DNA of 64,000 bases. Origin: Clostridiales bacterium (lineage in GTDB: Bacteria; Bacillota; Clostridia; Christensenellales; CAG-314). The notes under the pieces were generated by a model. That model saw nothing but the letters and a program-made list of their open reading frames with translations, searched no databases and was not told the origin of the DNA. This document shows positions 15,793 through 24,699 of the stretch, piece after piece. Location of the stretch: contig JAFLVK010000001.1 in assembly GCA_022508345.1 (NCBI GenBank), positions 356,371 through 420,370 of the forward strand. The letters are read 5' to 3'. The translations under genes and the position numbers were made by a program. Within the stretch, counting starts at the first letter, position 1, and each line of letters starts with the position of its first letter.

Positions 15793-15821
15793 TTTACAAA
15801 AAAAAACAAAAGATATATACT
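15793..15821 (+). promoter_or_regulatory. Promoter of the metG operon
   Basis: TTTACA (15793-15798), 17 nt, TATACT (15816-15821). The ~80-nt leader has a small GCGG/CCGC hairpin (near 15866-15882) and GAGAGG before metG. Confidence 0.65.
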
Positions 15822-15906
15822 ATATGTACTTTAATCGCTTGTTTGTGCGGTTAAAAATATTCGCTGCGGTTTCATTTGCCGCATACGAAAAACCGAGAGG
15901 TATATT

Positions 15907-17841
15907 ATGAGCAAAAAAACTTACTACATCACCACACCCATTTACTACAGTAGCGGAAGCCTGCATATCGGGCATTGCTACACTACAGTCATTTGCGACG
16001 CCATTGCGCGCTTCAAACGCATGGACGGCTACGACGTGTTTTACCTGACGGGCAGCGACGAACACGGACAAAAGGTGCAACAGAAAGCCCAAGCGGCAGG
16101 CGTAACACCCAAAGAATACGTAGACAGGCTGTACGAACAGATTGTGGAGCTGTGGAAAATACTGGGGATATCCTACGACAAGTTTATCCGCACCACCGAC
16201 GACTACCACGAGAAAACCGTGCAAAAGGTGTACGAAAAGCTACTTGAAAGCGGCGATTTGTACAAATCGGAATACGAGGGCTGGTACTGCACCCCTTGCG
16301 AATCTTTCTGGACGGAAAGCCAGCTTGTAGACGGCAAGTGCCCCGACTGCGGACGTGAGGTGAAGCTGCAAAAGGAGGAAAGCTACTTCTTCCGCCTGTC
16401 GAAGTACCAAGACAGACTAATCAAGTTCTACGAGGAAAACCCCGAATTTATTTCACCCAAGTCGCGCATGAACGAGATGATAAACAACTTTATCAAGCCG
16501 GGTCTCAAGGACTTGTGCGTGTCGCGTACAACATTCGACTGGGGTGTAAAGCTACCGTTTGACGAAAAACACGTTGCTTACGTTTGGATAGATGCGCTGA
16601 CCAACTACATCACGGCACTGGGATATCTGCAAGAGGACAGCACACTTTACGACAAGTTTTGGCCGGCAGATTTGCACATGGTGGGCAAGGAAATTGTACG
16701 TTTCCACACTATCATATGGCCTGCGCTACTGATGGCTCTCGATTTGCCACTGCCCAAAAAGGTGTACGGACACGGTTGGGTGCTGTTTGGCAACGACAAG
16801 ATGAGCAAGTCCAAGGGTAACATTGTTGACCCCATCTTTTTGAGCAATCGCTACGGTGCAGACGTACTGCGCTACTTTTTGCTTCGCGAAATTCCCTTTG
16901 GCAGCGACGGCAACTACAACAACGAAGCGCTACTAACGCGCACCAACGCCGACTTGGTCAACGACCTGGGCAACCTTGTGTCGCGCACCACGGCAATGGT
17001 TACGCAATACTTCGATGGAGTAATTCCCCGTCCTAACGGCTACACGGAGCTGGACAGTGAATTGATTGCACTGTGCGAGGGCACCCTCACAAAGGTTCGC
17101 GCAGATATTGACAATCTGTCCGCCCCCGACGCACTGGTGGATATATTCAAGATTGTCGAGCGCGCCAACAAGTACATTGACGAAACAATGCCCTGGGCGC
17201 TGAACAAGGCAGGGGACAAGGAGCGCCTTGCAACAGTAATGTACGTGCTGTGCGAATGTATCCGTTTTTCGGCGACAATGCTGCTGCCCTTTATCCCCAC
17301 CACGGCAAACACTATTTTTGCCAAACTTGGCTTGCCCACCCCCACCAACTTCACCAAGCTGAAAAAGTTTGGCGGTATTGGCAAAAACGTCAAGGTAACA
17401 AAGGGCGACAACCTGTTCAACCGTATCGACATACCCAAGGAGCTTGCGGAATTGGACAAAATTGCCGAAGAGCAAGCAAAAAAGGCTAACAAAGCTGAAG
17501 AAAAGCCGTCGGAAGAGGAGCAAATATCCATTGACGACTTCATGAAGGTAAAGCTGTGCACCGCAAAGGTACTTAGCTGCGAAAAAGTGGAAAAAAGCGA
17601 CAAGCTACTTGTGTTCAAGCTGCAAGTGGGCGACGAAGTTCGCCAAGTAGTGAGCGGAATTGCCGAACACTACACCCCCGAATACATGATTGGCAAAACC
17701 GTTGTGCTTGTTAGCAACCTCAAGCCCGCAAAAATACGCGGCGTAGACAGCAACGGCATGATACTGTGCGCTGCCGATGGCAAAAGCGTTGTGTTCGTTA
17801 CTCCCGAAAAGGACATTGACAGCGGAAAGGTTGTAAGATAA
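15907..17841 (+). CDS. metG: Methionyl-tRNA synthetase
   Basis: 644 residues. HIGH at 20-23 and KMSKS at 298-302 are the class I active-site motifs. C128/C131 and C145/C148 form one CxxC-CxxC zinc knuckle in the connective domain. About 540-644 is a C-terminal tRNA-binding (Trbp111-like, OB-fold) domain, preceded by a Lys/Glu-rich linker. It charges tRNA-Met. GAGAGG lies 6 nt before the ATG. Its stop overlaps the tatD start (TAATG). Confidence 0.97.
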   Translation: MSKKTYYITTPIYYSSGSLHIGHCYTTVICDAIARFKRMDGYDVFYLTGSDEHGQKVQQKAQAAGVTPKEYVDRLYEQIVELWKILGISYDKFIRTTDDYHEKTVQKVYEKLLESGDLYKSEYEGWYCTPCESFWTESQLVDGKCPDCGREVKLQKEESYFFRLSKYQDRLIKFYEENPEFISPKSRMNEMINNFIKPGLKDLCVSRTTFDWGVKLPFDEKHVAYVWIDALTNYITALGYLQEDSTLYDKFWPADLHMVGKEIVRFHTIIWPALLMALDLPLPKKVYGHGWVLFGNDKMSKSKGNIVDPIFLSNRYGADVLRYFLLREIPFGSDGNYNNEALLTRTNADLVNDLGNLVSRTTAMVTQYFDGVIPRPNGYTELDSELIALCEGTLTKVRADIDNLSAPDALVDIFKIVERANKYIDETMPWALNKAGDKERLATVMYVLCECIRFSATMLLPFIPTTANTIFAKLGLPTPTNFTKLKKFGGIGKNVKVTKGDNLFNRIDIPKELAELDKIAEEQAKKANKAEEKPSEEEQISIDDFMKVKLCTAKVLSCEKVEKSDKLLVFKLQVGDEVRQVVSGIAEHYTPEYMIGKTVVLVSNLKPAKIRGVDSNGMILCAADGKSVVFVTPEKDIDSGKVVR

Positions 17842-18623
17842 TGATAGACAGTCACTTGCACCTGGACGATGCCAAGCTGTCAAGCATGGTTGACGAAATA
17901 TATGACAGTTTTGCAGATTGCGGCATAGAATTTGTTATCAACAACAGCTGCGACATGCCCACCATGACCAACGGCGTGGAATTGGCAAACAAATACGAAA
18001 ATATTTTTGCCACTGTGGGCATGCATCCCCACGAAAGCAAGCATTTCAACCAAAAGTTTGTTTCCTTAATGAAACAGTACGCAAAGCACCCCAAAGTTGT
18101 TGCTGTGGGCGAAATCGGGCTGGACTACTACTACGATTTGTCGGACAGACTTACGCAACGGGACGTATTTGCACAGCAGATAGAAATTGCCGACAGCTTG
18201 CACCTACCCTTAACACTGCACGTCCGTGATGCGTACGGCGACGCGTGGGATATCCTGCGTGCGCAGAAAAAACACCTCAACAACGGTGTGCTGTGGCACT
18301 GCTACAGCGGTAGCGCGGAATTTGCACGCCAAATGGTGCGCGAAGGGCACTACTTTGCATTCGGCGGGGCAATTACCTTTAAAAATGCGCACAAAGAGGA
18401 CGTGTTTCAGCAAATTCCCATGGAGCGCGTGCTTTCGGAAACGGACAGCCCATATATGTCTCCCGAACCGCTACGGGGCAGGGTCAACACACCGCTTAAC
18501 ATCCCGATAATTGTTGCAAAAATTGCAAGCTTTTACGGCATGGACGTTGAAACAACGGAAGCGCAAATTCGGGAAAATACGCTAAGATTATTCCCCAAAA
18601 TAAAAACATATTTGAAAAAATAA
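17841..18623 (+). CDS. tatD: TatD family metal-dependent hydrolase
   Basis: 260 residues, TIM-barrel amidohydrolase fold. DSHLHLDD at the N-terminus gives the HxH metal pair, AVGEIGLDYYYD the Glu ligand, TLHVRDA and LWHCYSG the later histidines and SETDSPYM the catalytic Asp. TatD enzymes are 3'-5' DNA exonucleases or D-aminoacyl-tRNA deacylase-like hydrolases. The metG-tatD order is common in Firmicutes. It starts within the metG stop. Confidence 0.95.
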   Translation: MIDSHLHLDDAKLSSMVDEIYDSFADCGIEFVINNSCDMPTMTNGVELANKYENIFATVGMHPHESKHFNQKFVSLMKQYAKHPKVVAVGEIGLDYYYDLSDRLTQRDVFAQQIEIADSLHLPLTLHVRDAYGDAWDILRAQKKHLNNGVLWHCYSGSAEFARQMVREGHYFAFGGAITFKNAHKEDVFQQIPMERVLSETDSPYMSPEPLRGRVNTPLNIPIIVAKIASFYGMDVETTEAQIRENTLRLFPKIKTYLKK

Positions 18624-18648
18624 AACAGTCCCTTTCTTAAGGTGAACT

Positions 18649-19242
18649 ATGAATAATTATGTATACATAATAGGAAACAAAATATATATCAACCTCACCA
18701 ACCGTTGCAGCAACAATTGCGACTTTTGCATACGGCAGGGGCGCGAGGGCATGTCGGGAACGGCGCTGTGGATTGACGATGAACCCACTGCTGCCGACGT
18801 AATAGAACAGCTACCCACAAACCTGGACGATTACGAGCCCGAAGTGGTATTTTGCGGTTTCGGCGAGCCCACCTACAACCTGGAAGCACTGGACGAGGTG
18901 GCAAGCTACCTGCACTGCGTGGACAAAACCACGAGGATAAACACCAACGGTCAAGCAAACCTAATAAACAAAGAGGACGTAACGGAGCTGATTGTAACAA
19001 GCTGTGACGTGATAAATGTGTCGCTAAACGAATGCAATGCGGACAAGTATCAACAGCACTGCAACAGCATATTCGGTACAAAAGCGTACGAAGCGATGTT
19101 GGAATTTGCAACGCTGTGCAAGCAAAAAGGCGGAAACGTAATATTTTCCGTTGTGGACAGCATTGGTGCAAAGGACATTGCCGAGTGTCAAAGGCTTGCA
19201 GATAGGCTACACATTCCACTGAGAATAAGAGCAAAAGAATGA
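18649..19242 (+). CDS. TatD-associated radical SAM protein
   Basis: 197 residues. NLTNRCSNNCDFCIRQGREG carries the CxxxCxxC cluster motif within the first 30 residues, followed by FCGFGEPTYN, the SAM-binding GGE-like motif. The family with this short length is regularly found next to tatD, often described as TatD-family-associated radical SAM protein; its reaction is not established. AAGG with a short spacer precedes the ATG. It overlaps queH by 4 nt, which ties it to queuosine salvage or tRNA modification by context only. Confidence 0.9.
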   Translation: MNNYVYIIGNKIYINLTNRCSNNCDFCIRQGREGMSGTALWIDDEPTAADVIEQLPTNLDDYEPEVVFCGFGEPTYNLEALDEVASYLHCVDKTTRINTNGQANLINKEDVTELIVTSCDVINVSLNECNADKYQQHCNSIFGTKAYEAMLEFATLCKQKGGNVIFSVVDSIGAKDIAECQRLADRLHIPLRIRAKE

Positions 19243-19871
19243 ACCTAAATTACGACAAAGAGTTGGAAAAAATAAAGAGCGGCATTGACGTGAACAATCC
19301 GCCGAGGCTGCTTTTGCAGGTGTGTTGCGCGCCCTGCGCCACATATTGCCTCACGCGGCTGCTCAGACACTTCGACGTGACGCTGTACTACGCCAACGAC
19401 AACATCACCGACCAAGCCGAATGGCAAAAGAGGCTTGAGCAAGTGCAAAAGCTTGTGGACGCAGTAAACGGCAACAAATTCGAAATTTCGGCAATTCGCC
19501 CGCTGCGCTTGGTTGTACAGGAACACAACGCTTCGCGGTTCTTTGCCGCAGCTAAGGGCTTGGAGCGCGAAAAAGAAGGAGGCGCTCGCTGTGAACAGTG
19601 CTTTGTGTTGAGGCTAGCCGATGCACAGAAATACGCTACAGAACACGGCTTCCACTACTTTGGCACCACGCTCACCGTTTCCCCCTACAAAAACAGCAAG
19701 CTGTTGAACGAAATAGGCTTGAGCTTGCAAACGGATAACGTCAAGTGGCTAAGTTCCGACTTCAAGAAGCAAAACGGTTACAACGAAAGCATACGCTTGT
19801 CGCAATGCTACGGGCTGTACCGACAGCACTACTGTGGCTGCACATATTCAGCACAAACATTAGATAAATAA
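19239..19871 (+). CDS. queH: Epoxyqueuosine reductase QueH
   Basis: 210 residues. VCCAPC (C29, C30, C33), YANDNI, GGARCEQCFVLRL and a terminal YRQHYCGC pattern are the conserved features of QueH (formerly DUF208), which reduces epoxyqueuosine to queuosine in tRNA and is unrelated to QueG. Cysteines of these motifs bind an iron-sulfur cluster and a second iron. Last gene of the metG operon; a terminator follows. It fits with the queuosine-precursor transporter at 58765. Confidence 0.95.
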   Translation: MNLNYDKELEKIKSGIDVNNPPRLLLQVCCAPCATYCLTRLLRHFDVTLYYANDNITDQAEWQKRLEQVQKLVDAVNGNKFEISAIRPLRLVVQEHNASRFFAAAKGLEREKEGGARCEQCFVLRLADAQKYATEHGFHYFGTTLTVSPYKNSKLLNEIGLSLQTDNVKWLSSDFKKQNGYNESIRLSQCYGLYRQHYCGCTYSAQTLDK

Positions 19872-19876
19872 GAGGT

Positions 19877-19909
19877 AAAAAAAGGCGAGATTAAATCTCG
19901 CCTTTTTTG
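19877..19909. terminator. Bidirectional terminator between queH and the Ig-domain lipoprotein
   Basis: AAAAAAAGGCGAGATT and AATCTCGCCTTTTTT form a perfect stem with a tiny loop, flanked by A and T runs. Confidence 0.9.
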
Positions 19910-19957
19910 TATAGTTTTTAGGAAAACTCTTTTTGTTTAGTTTTGATACCGTATCAA

Positions 19958-22498
19958 TTACGCAGCTTTGCGAGCAACGTCGATAACCATACCGAAGTAA
20001 GGCGCATATTGCTGAGAAACAATAGCTCCTGCGGACATATAGATGCACATTTTGTCGTTTGTGAGAGCTCCAAACGCTTGATAGTCCTCAGCGGTCAAAG
20101 GAGACATTCCGCCTGTTGCTGTTGCAGAAGGATCCAGTTTAGCCAAAATATCATTAGGTTGCGATGGACCAAATGTTCCTGCAGGAACAAACAAAGCGTA
20201 TAGGTCACCTATTTGCAAAATGGGCGGATATTTCGTTGCGTTGTACCCTTGCGCGTAACTTACTGTACGAAGCACTTGGTTGTGCATTCTAAATTCGTTT
20301 GCGGGATCGCTTGTTTGAGTAAATGAGCCGCGTACGTCAATCATGTGTTCAACACTTGTTGCGCCGTCGCCATCGAACAGAGCGCCGGGTGAACATATCA
20401 TCAATGCAATTACGTTAAATAGCTCGTTGCCGCGATTGGGATTGTTAGCGTCGGTGAACAGCATTGTTTTGCCCATATTGTTCAACAACGGTTCCATCTT
20501 CTTGAGATAGGTGAACAGTCCTGCAACGTACGGACTTTGCGCCTTGTACCAAGCCTCATTACCGTTTGCGTAAGCTTGCAATTCGCTTTTGTCGTCAACG
20601 GTGAGAGTAGGACCGCCTTCGTCGCTGGTTGTTGTTGTGACGCCTTCATGGATGCCGTCGCAAAGGATAAACAGAGGACCGCCGGAACCAACCAACGTGC
20701 TGTTTGTAACAGTAGCGTTGCTGCGCCACAGATACATCATGTTGGAGTAGGAATTGGAGAACTTGACGTGGTCAAGGTTTACGTACGCCTTGGATTGTTC
20801 ACCCTGTGCGGCAAATTGGTCATTGCTGTCAAAGGTGAAGTCGCCGAAGTTGTCGCCCAAAAGGTTGGTGAAGAAGCGTGTAGCAACTACGTTGTAGCAG
20901 GAGATACTTGTAGTGTAATTGCTGCTTAGTTGCAGGCCTGCGGAGTGGAAGGTCTCTTCCGTGTTGGTAACTTGCGGATTGTTGCCGTCCATAGCGATGT
21001 TTTTGATAGTGAACTCCGTCTTGGGTGCGCCTTCTTTTCTACTTTGAAGCAATTGGAACACTGCCCAATGTGAGTAGGGGTCACTTTGCGCTGTATCCTT
21101 GTCCCAATCGAGGAACACCTCAAGCAGTCTGCCGTCCTTGGAGCGGGCGCCCTTTGCGGGGCTGGTGATGCTGTTGTAGTTACCGGAAACACTGACTCTG
21201 CTTGTGGAGAAAATCGCCTTTGCCATGTTCAGATTGAAGTTCAACTCGGGAGCAAACTTGATGTTGTGTCCTTTGCTGTCCTTGTCGCAGTCGATTACGC
21301 GCATCATGTCTTCGTAGTCACCCTCGCTGCCTCCGCCAAAACCGTCGCGCAACGTGCCTACAAGTCCGTCTTGAGCAACCTTGTGTTGATTAAGGTTTTC
21401 AATTGCTTCGGTGTATTTGTTGCCGGATAACGTGTTTTCGTCACTTGACCAGAAGAACAGTGAAGGCATCAAATCGGGGTCGAGCTGGATGCTGTCGTGC
21501 AAAATAACGTAGTCTACCTTGCCAACGTACTTGTAAAGAGGTTCTTCGTCTGCTTCACGCTTCAACGGGGTGACACCTTGTTTCTCCTTCAAATTGAATT
21601 TAGCTGCTGACTCATCAAATTCGACGTCGCACTTCCAGATTTCCGACCAAGCGCCCTTTTCAAGGTCTGCCATGACGGAAAGTCCAAGTTGATCGTACAC
21701 GTTGTAACCGCCACCGACAACCTTGACTTCAATTGTAATGGTGACGTCACTGTCGTCTTCTACGCTGTCAAGGTCGTACTCTTCCTCGTCGGGAGTGATA
21801 ACAATCTTAAAGTACTTGTCTGCTGCCTGCTCGGTAAACTTGTAGGTGTTGTCGTCAATTGCAACGTATTCGTCAAGGTCGGCACCGCTTAGAACTTGAT
21901 ACGTGCCGGTCTTGCTTTCCTTCATAGAAACCGTTGCAACTGTCTTGGCGTTTTCAATTGTTACGTCCTTTTCGGCAGCAAGGTCCAATCCGGAAATGGA
22001 GGGACGGAAGATAAACTTGTTGACATTACCAACTTCGTAAGTTTCGCCGGAAACGCGGAAGTCAGCCATGCTCTCCTCTTGCTTGGAGGACTTACGGACG
22101 TAATTGGTGTAAAATGCCGGTTCTGTCAATTCGGAAACGATAAATACTTCTACAGGTTTATCGTTGCCCTTTACCTTCACGGTGATGTGCACTTGGTCGG
22201 ACTTGCCTTCGTAAGTGATTGTGTACGAAGTAGTACCGGACTGACTCAAATCTGCTTCGGAAACAGTTGCTTTGAGTTGAGCTACCGTTTTTTGCTCGGT
22301 TGTACCGTCGCTGTAAGTTACCTTGATTACAAGGCTGTCGTAATCAATTGTGTCACCCACGTAGTACTCTGTCTTGGGGTTAACAACAGAGATTTCTTTG
22401 ACTGTTTTTGTTCCGCCTAGATCGCATGCAGCCAGTACAGGCAACACGATGGTAAGCACCATAATCAAAGCAATCAATACTGTTAGCTTTTTTTTCAT
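19958..22498 (-). CDS. Large lipoprotein with bacterial Ig-like domain, function unknown
   Basis: 846 residues. The signal peptide ends in a lipobox (VLAAC, Cys about residue 25). Residues ~33-110 form a Big_3-type Ig-like domain (YYVGDTIDYDSLVIKVTYSDG-like pattern). The remaining ~730 residues have no motif I recognise; they contain alternating polar beta-rich stretches and long Asn/Ser-rich loops. The middle (about 430-620) has a parallel-beta-helix-like character. AAGGAG precedes the ATG by 8 nt. It sits at the end of the ABC export cluster, 66 nt after a small anchored protein, so it may be the exported or partner surface protein. A weak hairpin (CGTCA/TGACG near 22545) lies between. Confidence 0.65.
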   Translation of the reverse strand: MKKKLTVLIALIMVLTIVLPVLAACDLGGTKTVKEISVVNPKTEYYVGDTIDYDSLVIKVTYSDGTTEQKTVAQLKATVSEADLSQSGTTSYTITYEGKSDQVHITVKVKGNDKPVEVFIVSELTEPAFYTNYVRKSSKQEESMADFRVSGETYEVGNVNKFIFRPSISGLDLAAEKDVTIENAKTVATVSMKESKTGTYQVLSGADLDEYVAIDDNTYKFTEQAADKYFKIVITPDEEEYDLDSVEDDSDVTITIEVKVVGGGYNVYDQLGLSVMADLEKGAWSEIWKCDVEFDESAAKFNLKEKQGVTPLKREADEEPLYKYVGKVDYVILHDSIQLDPDLMPSLFFWSSDENTLSGNKYTEAIENLNQHKVAQDGLVGTLRDGFGGGSEGDYEDMMRVIDCDKDSKGHNIKFAPELNFNLNMAKAIFSTSRVSVSGNYNSITSPAKGARSKDGRLLEVFLDWDKDTAQSDPYSHWAVFQLLQSRKEGAPKTEFTIKNIAMDGNNPQVTNTEETFHSAGLQLSSNYTTSISCYNVVATRFFTNLLGDNFGDFTFDSNDQFAAQGEQSKAYVNLDHVKFSNSYSNMMYLWRSNATVTNSTLVGSGGPLFILCDGIHEGVTTTTSDEGGPTLTVDDKSELQAYANGNEAWYKAQSPYVAGLFTYLKKMEPLLNNMGKTMLFTDANNPNRGNELFNVIALMICSPGALFDGDGATSVEHMIDVRGSFTQTSDPANEFRMHNQVLRTVSYAQGYNATKYPPILQIGDLYALFVPAGTFGPSQPNDILAKLDPSATATGGMSPLTAEDYQAFGALTNDKMCIYMSAGAIVSQQYAPYFGMVIDVARKAA

Positions 22499-22564
22499 GT
22501 TTTTTTCTCCTTAAATTTGATTTTTTTCCATTATATTAAACGTCAAAAGTGACGGTTGTTTTTG

Positions 22565-22996
22565 TTAGTAGGTGTAAATTCTGAAATCCATACCCTTGAA
22601 TGTTGCCGAGTCCTTGGAGCTGTAATGCAAACGAACGGTGCCTCGTCTAAGGATAAGTATTTCGCCTTTTTCACCAATCTTGGCAAGCGGATTGTCTTCC
22701 TTGTTGTTGTCGATAGTGATTGTCAGCTCCTTGTTGGTGCTATCCACCGGCTCTATGCGGGTGCTTATGATAACGGTCAATCCTTCTTCGTAAGGCAACA
22801 TAACGTAATAGTAATCGGCTGATTCACCCTTTTTTATTTCCAACGACTGTCCGTCTATCGTAACAACGGATGTCGGGATGATGTCTGTGACATACACTCG
22901 CGAATCGATGGGGATAGCCTGCATGCCGAACACACCCACAATTATTACAGAACCGAGAAACACTATCAAAAGTAAAATTATCGTTGATTTTTTCAT
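22565..22996 (-). CDS. Small membrane-anchored protein of the ABC cluster
   Basis: 143 residues: one N-terminal hydrophobic helix (about 5-26), then an extracytoplasmic beta-rich domain. No family recognised. It begins 3 nt after the end of the permease gene and so is part of that operon. A role as an accessory subunit of the exporter is inferred from position only. Confidence 0.6.
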   Translation of the reverse strand: MKKSTIILLLIVFLGSVIIVGVFGMQAIPIDSRVYVTDIIPTSVVTIDGQSLEIKKGESADYYYVMLPYEEGLTVIISTRIEPVDSTNKELTITIDNNKEDNPLAKIGEKGEILILRRGTVRLHYSSKDSATFKGMDFRIYTY

Positions 22997-22999
22997 AGT

Positions 23000-24697
23000 C
23001 TATTTCTCCACAAAATACAGTTTGGAACGGGTCACATACAGATATATCCTAGCAACGACAATTACTGCTGCAATACAAACACCCTTGATAAGCGCGCTCT
23101 GTGTACCTCTGTCGGAAAACAGATAATACATCACGGTAAATAGCGCCGATAGCAAAAAGCCGATAATTGTTGCATTGCGCTCATTGGGGCTGTCGTACTG
23201 CACGCCTACTGTCTGATACTGATCGGCGAAGTTACGCATGATGTCCATCTCGGCGCACCACAGCAGGTGCGATTCGGCAACTAATAGCGTTATTACGCCC
23301 ATTAGCACAATTTCCTTGAGATAGTCCGAACTTAGTGCTTGATAAACAAGCTCGCCATCTACGTTTTTGTACGCAAGTGCCAAAATGAACGCCACAACCA
23401 CTAACGCCGTCGATACCACAATTACTCCCGCACGGAAGACAATACGTCCAAATAGTGTGTAGATGGGTTTTTGCGGACGGGTTTTCAGGATGTTACGCGC
23501 AGCCGCTTCCTTGCTGTAAACACAAGCGTAAACATTGTTAAACGCCAGCGTAATAACAAGCATGACAAGCAAATTGAACGCCTTGGTCATTACCTGTCCC
23601 GAGTAGTTGGTGTTCATTGCCGCGTACAGTCTGTTGAGGAACAGTATCGCAATGGCAGGCAGCACCAGCTGAATGAATGACATGATAAGGAACCTGCTGC
23701 TACGTACGTCCATCTTCATGGATTCGAAGAATGGGGACGTGCGACGACGGTGAACCTTGTTTTTTTGCGGCTTAACCTTGCGCTTTTCGTATTCGAATTG
23801 CTTGCTTGCCATCCACACAAACATGGGCTTGGCAATTGCAAAGGACAACGCCAGCAGCACTGCCACAGCACCGACCATAATGCCCCAGTACATAAATGTG
23901 TCGCCTTGGATAAGCCTTGCGCCGATTCGCAGCGTTCCGCCCACTATCATGAGGGTCAGGTAGTAGTACGGCGCAGAATACTTAGCAAATGCGTTCAAGA
24001 AATCTTGAATTGACAATGTAATAGCGTACCACTGTCCCAAGATGTTGATATTGGACGGTATGAGCCCAATAAGCACCACTATGCCCCAAGTAACGAGGGA
24101 AGCGCCGGCTAGTGTCAGTATGGCTTGCAACCATTTGAACTTTTTGACAAACTGCCACACGTACAGGGTGGGAATGCTAACTATTGCCGCAATTGCCACG
24201 GGCACCAACGATACAAACAGGAAGCAGAACAGTAACCACAGATAGTAGTACCACACGGCGCCGTTTATCATGCCGTACGCCACAAACAGCGGCAAAGTAA
24301 GTGTGATATTCTTCTTCAATTCGAAGATGTAGTACAGTATAAGCTTGGAAATGTACACTTGGGTGGAGCTGACGGGCAACGTCAACAACACTCTGTTATC
24401 TGCCGTCATGTACAGTGTCTGTGTCAACCCTACCGTACAAGTAATAATTGACATCACCTGAATGAGCGTAAACAGCACGTTTACAACAGTATCGGGGATG
24501 AAACTTGACGGATAAAAGATGGACAGCATGTTGCATACCATGAACAGCAAGTAGAAAATTGCCACTACTACCGCCAGCTTGATTATCGCCAAGCCTACCT
24601 TGATTATCGTAGAGCGGGCGGAGCGGACAAAGGATAAATCAAGCTTATCCCGCAGCTGCATCATGACAAGCGTTTTAAGTTTTTTAAGACCTGCCAT
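23000..24697 (-). CDS. ABC-type export permease (ABC-2-like)
   Basis: 565 residues with about 12 hydrophobic segments. There are two blocks separated by a basic cytosolic stretch (about 300-330, KRKVKPQKNKVHRRR). The protein resembles the large ABC exporter permeases of Firmicutes with no catalytic motif of its own. It starts 2 nt after the stop of the YwaF-ATPase fusion, which supplies the ATP-hydrolysing subunit. Substrate unknown. Confidence 0.75.
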   Translation of the reverse strand: MAGLKKLKTLVMMQLRDKLDLSFVRSARSTIIKVGLAIIKLAVVVAIFYLLFMVCNMLSIFYPSSFIPDTVVNVLFTLIQVMSIITCTVGLTQTLYMTADNRVLLTLPVSSTQVYISKLILYYIFELKKNITLTLPLFVAYGMINGAVWYYYLWLLFCFLFVSLVPVAIAAIVSIPTLYVWQFVKKFKWLQAILTLAGASLVTWGIVVLIGLIPSNINILGQWYAITLSIQDFLNAFAKYSAPYYYLTLMIVGGTLRIGARLIQGDTFMYWGIMVGAVAVLLALSFAIAKPMFVWMASKQFEYEKRKVKPQKNKVHRRRTSPFFESMKMDVRSSRFLIMSFIQLVLPAIAILFLNRLYAAMNTNYSGQVMTKAFNLLVMLVITLAFNNVYACVYSKEAAARNILKTRPQKPIYTLFGRIVFRAGVIVVSTALVVVAFILALAYKNVDGELVYQALSSDYLKEIVLMGVITLLVAESHLLWCAEMDIMRNFADQYQTVGVQYDSPNERNATIIGFLLSALFTVMYYLFSDRGTQSALIKGVCIAAVIVVARIYLYVTRSKLYFVEK

Positions 24698-24699
24698 TG

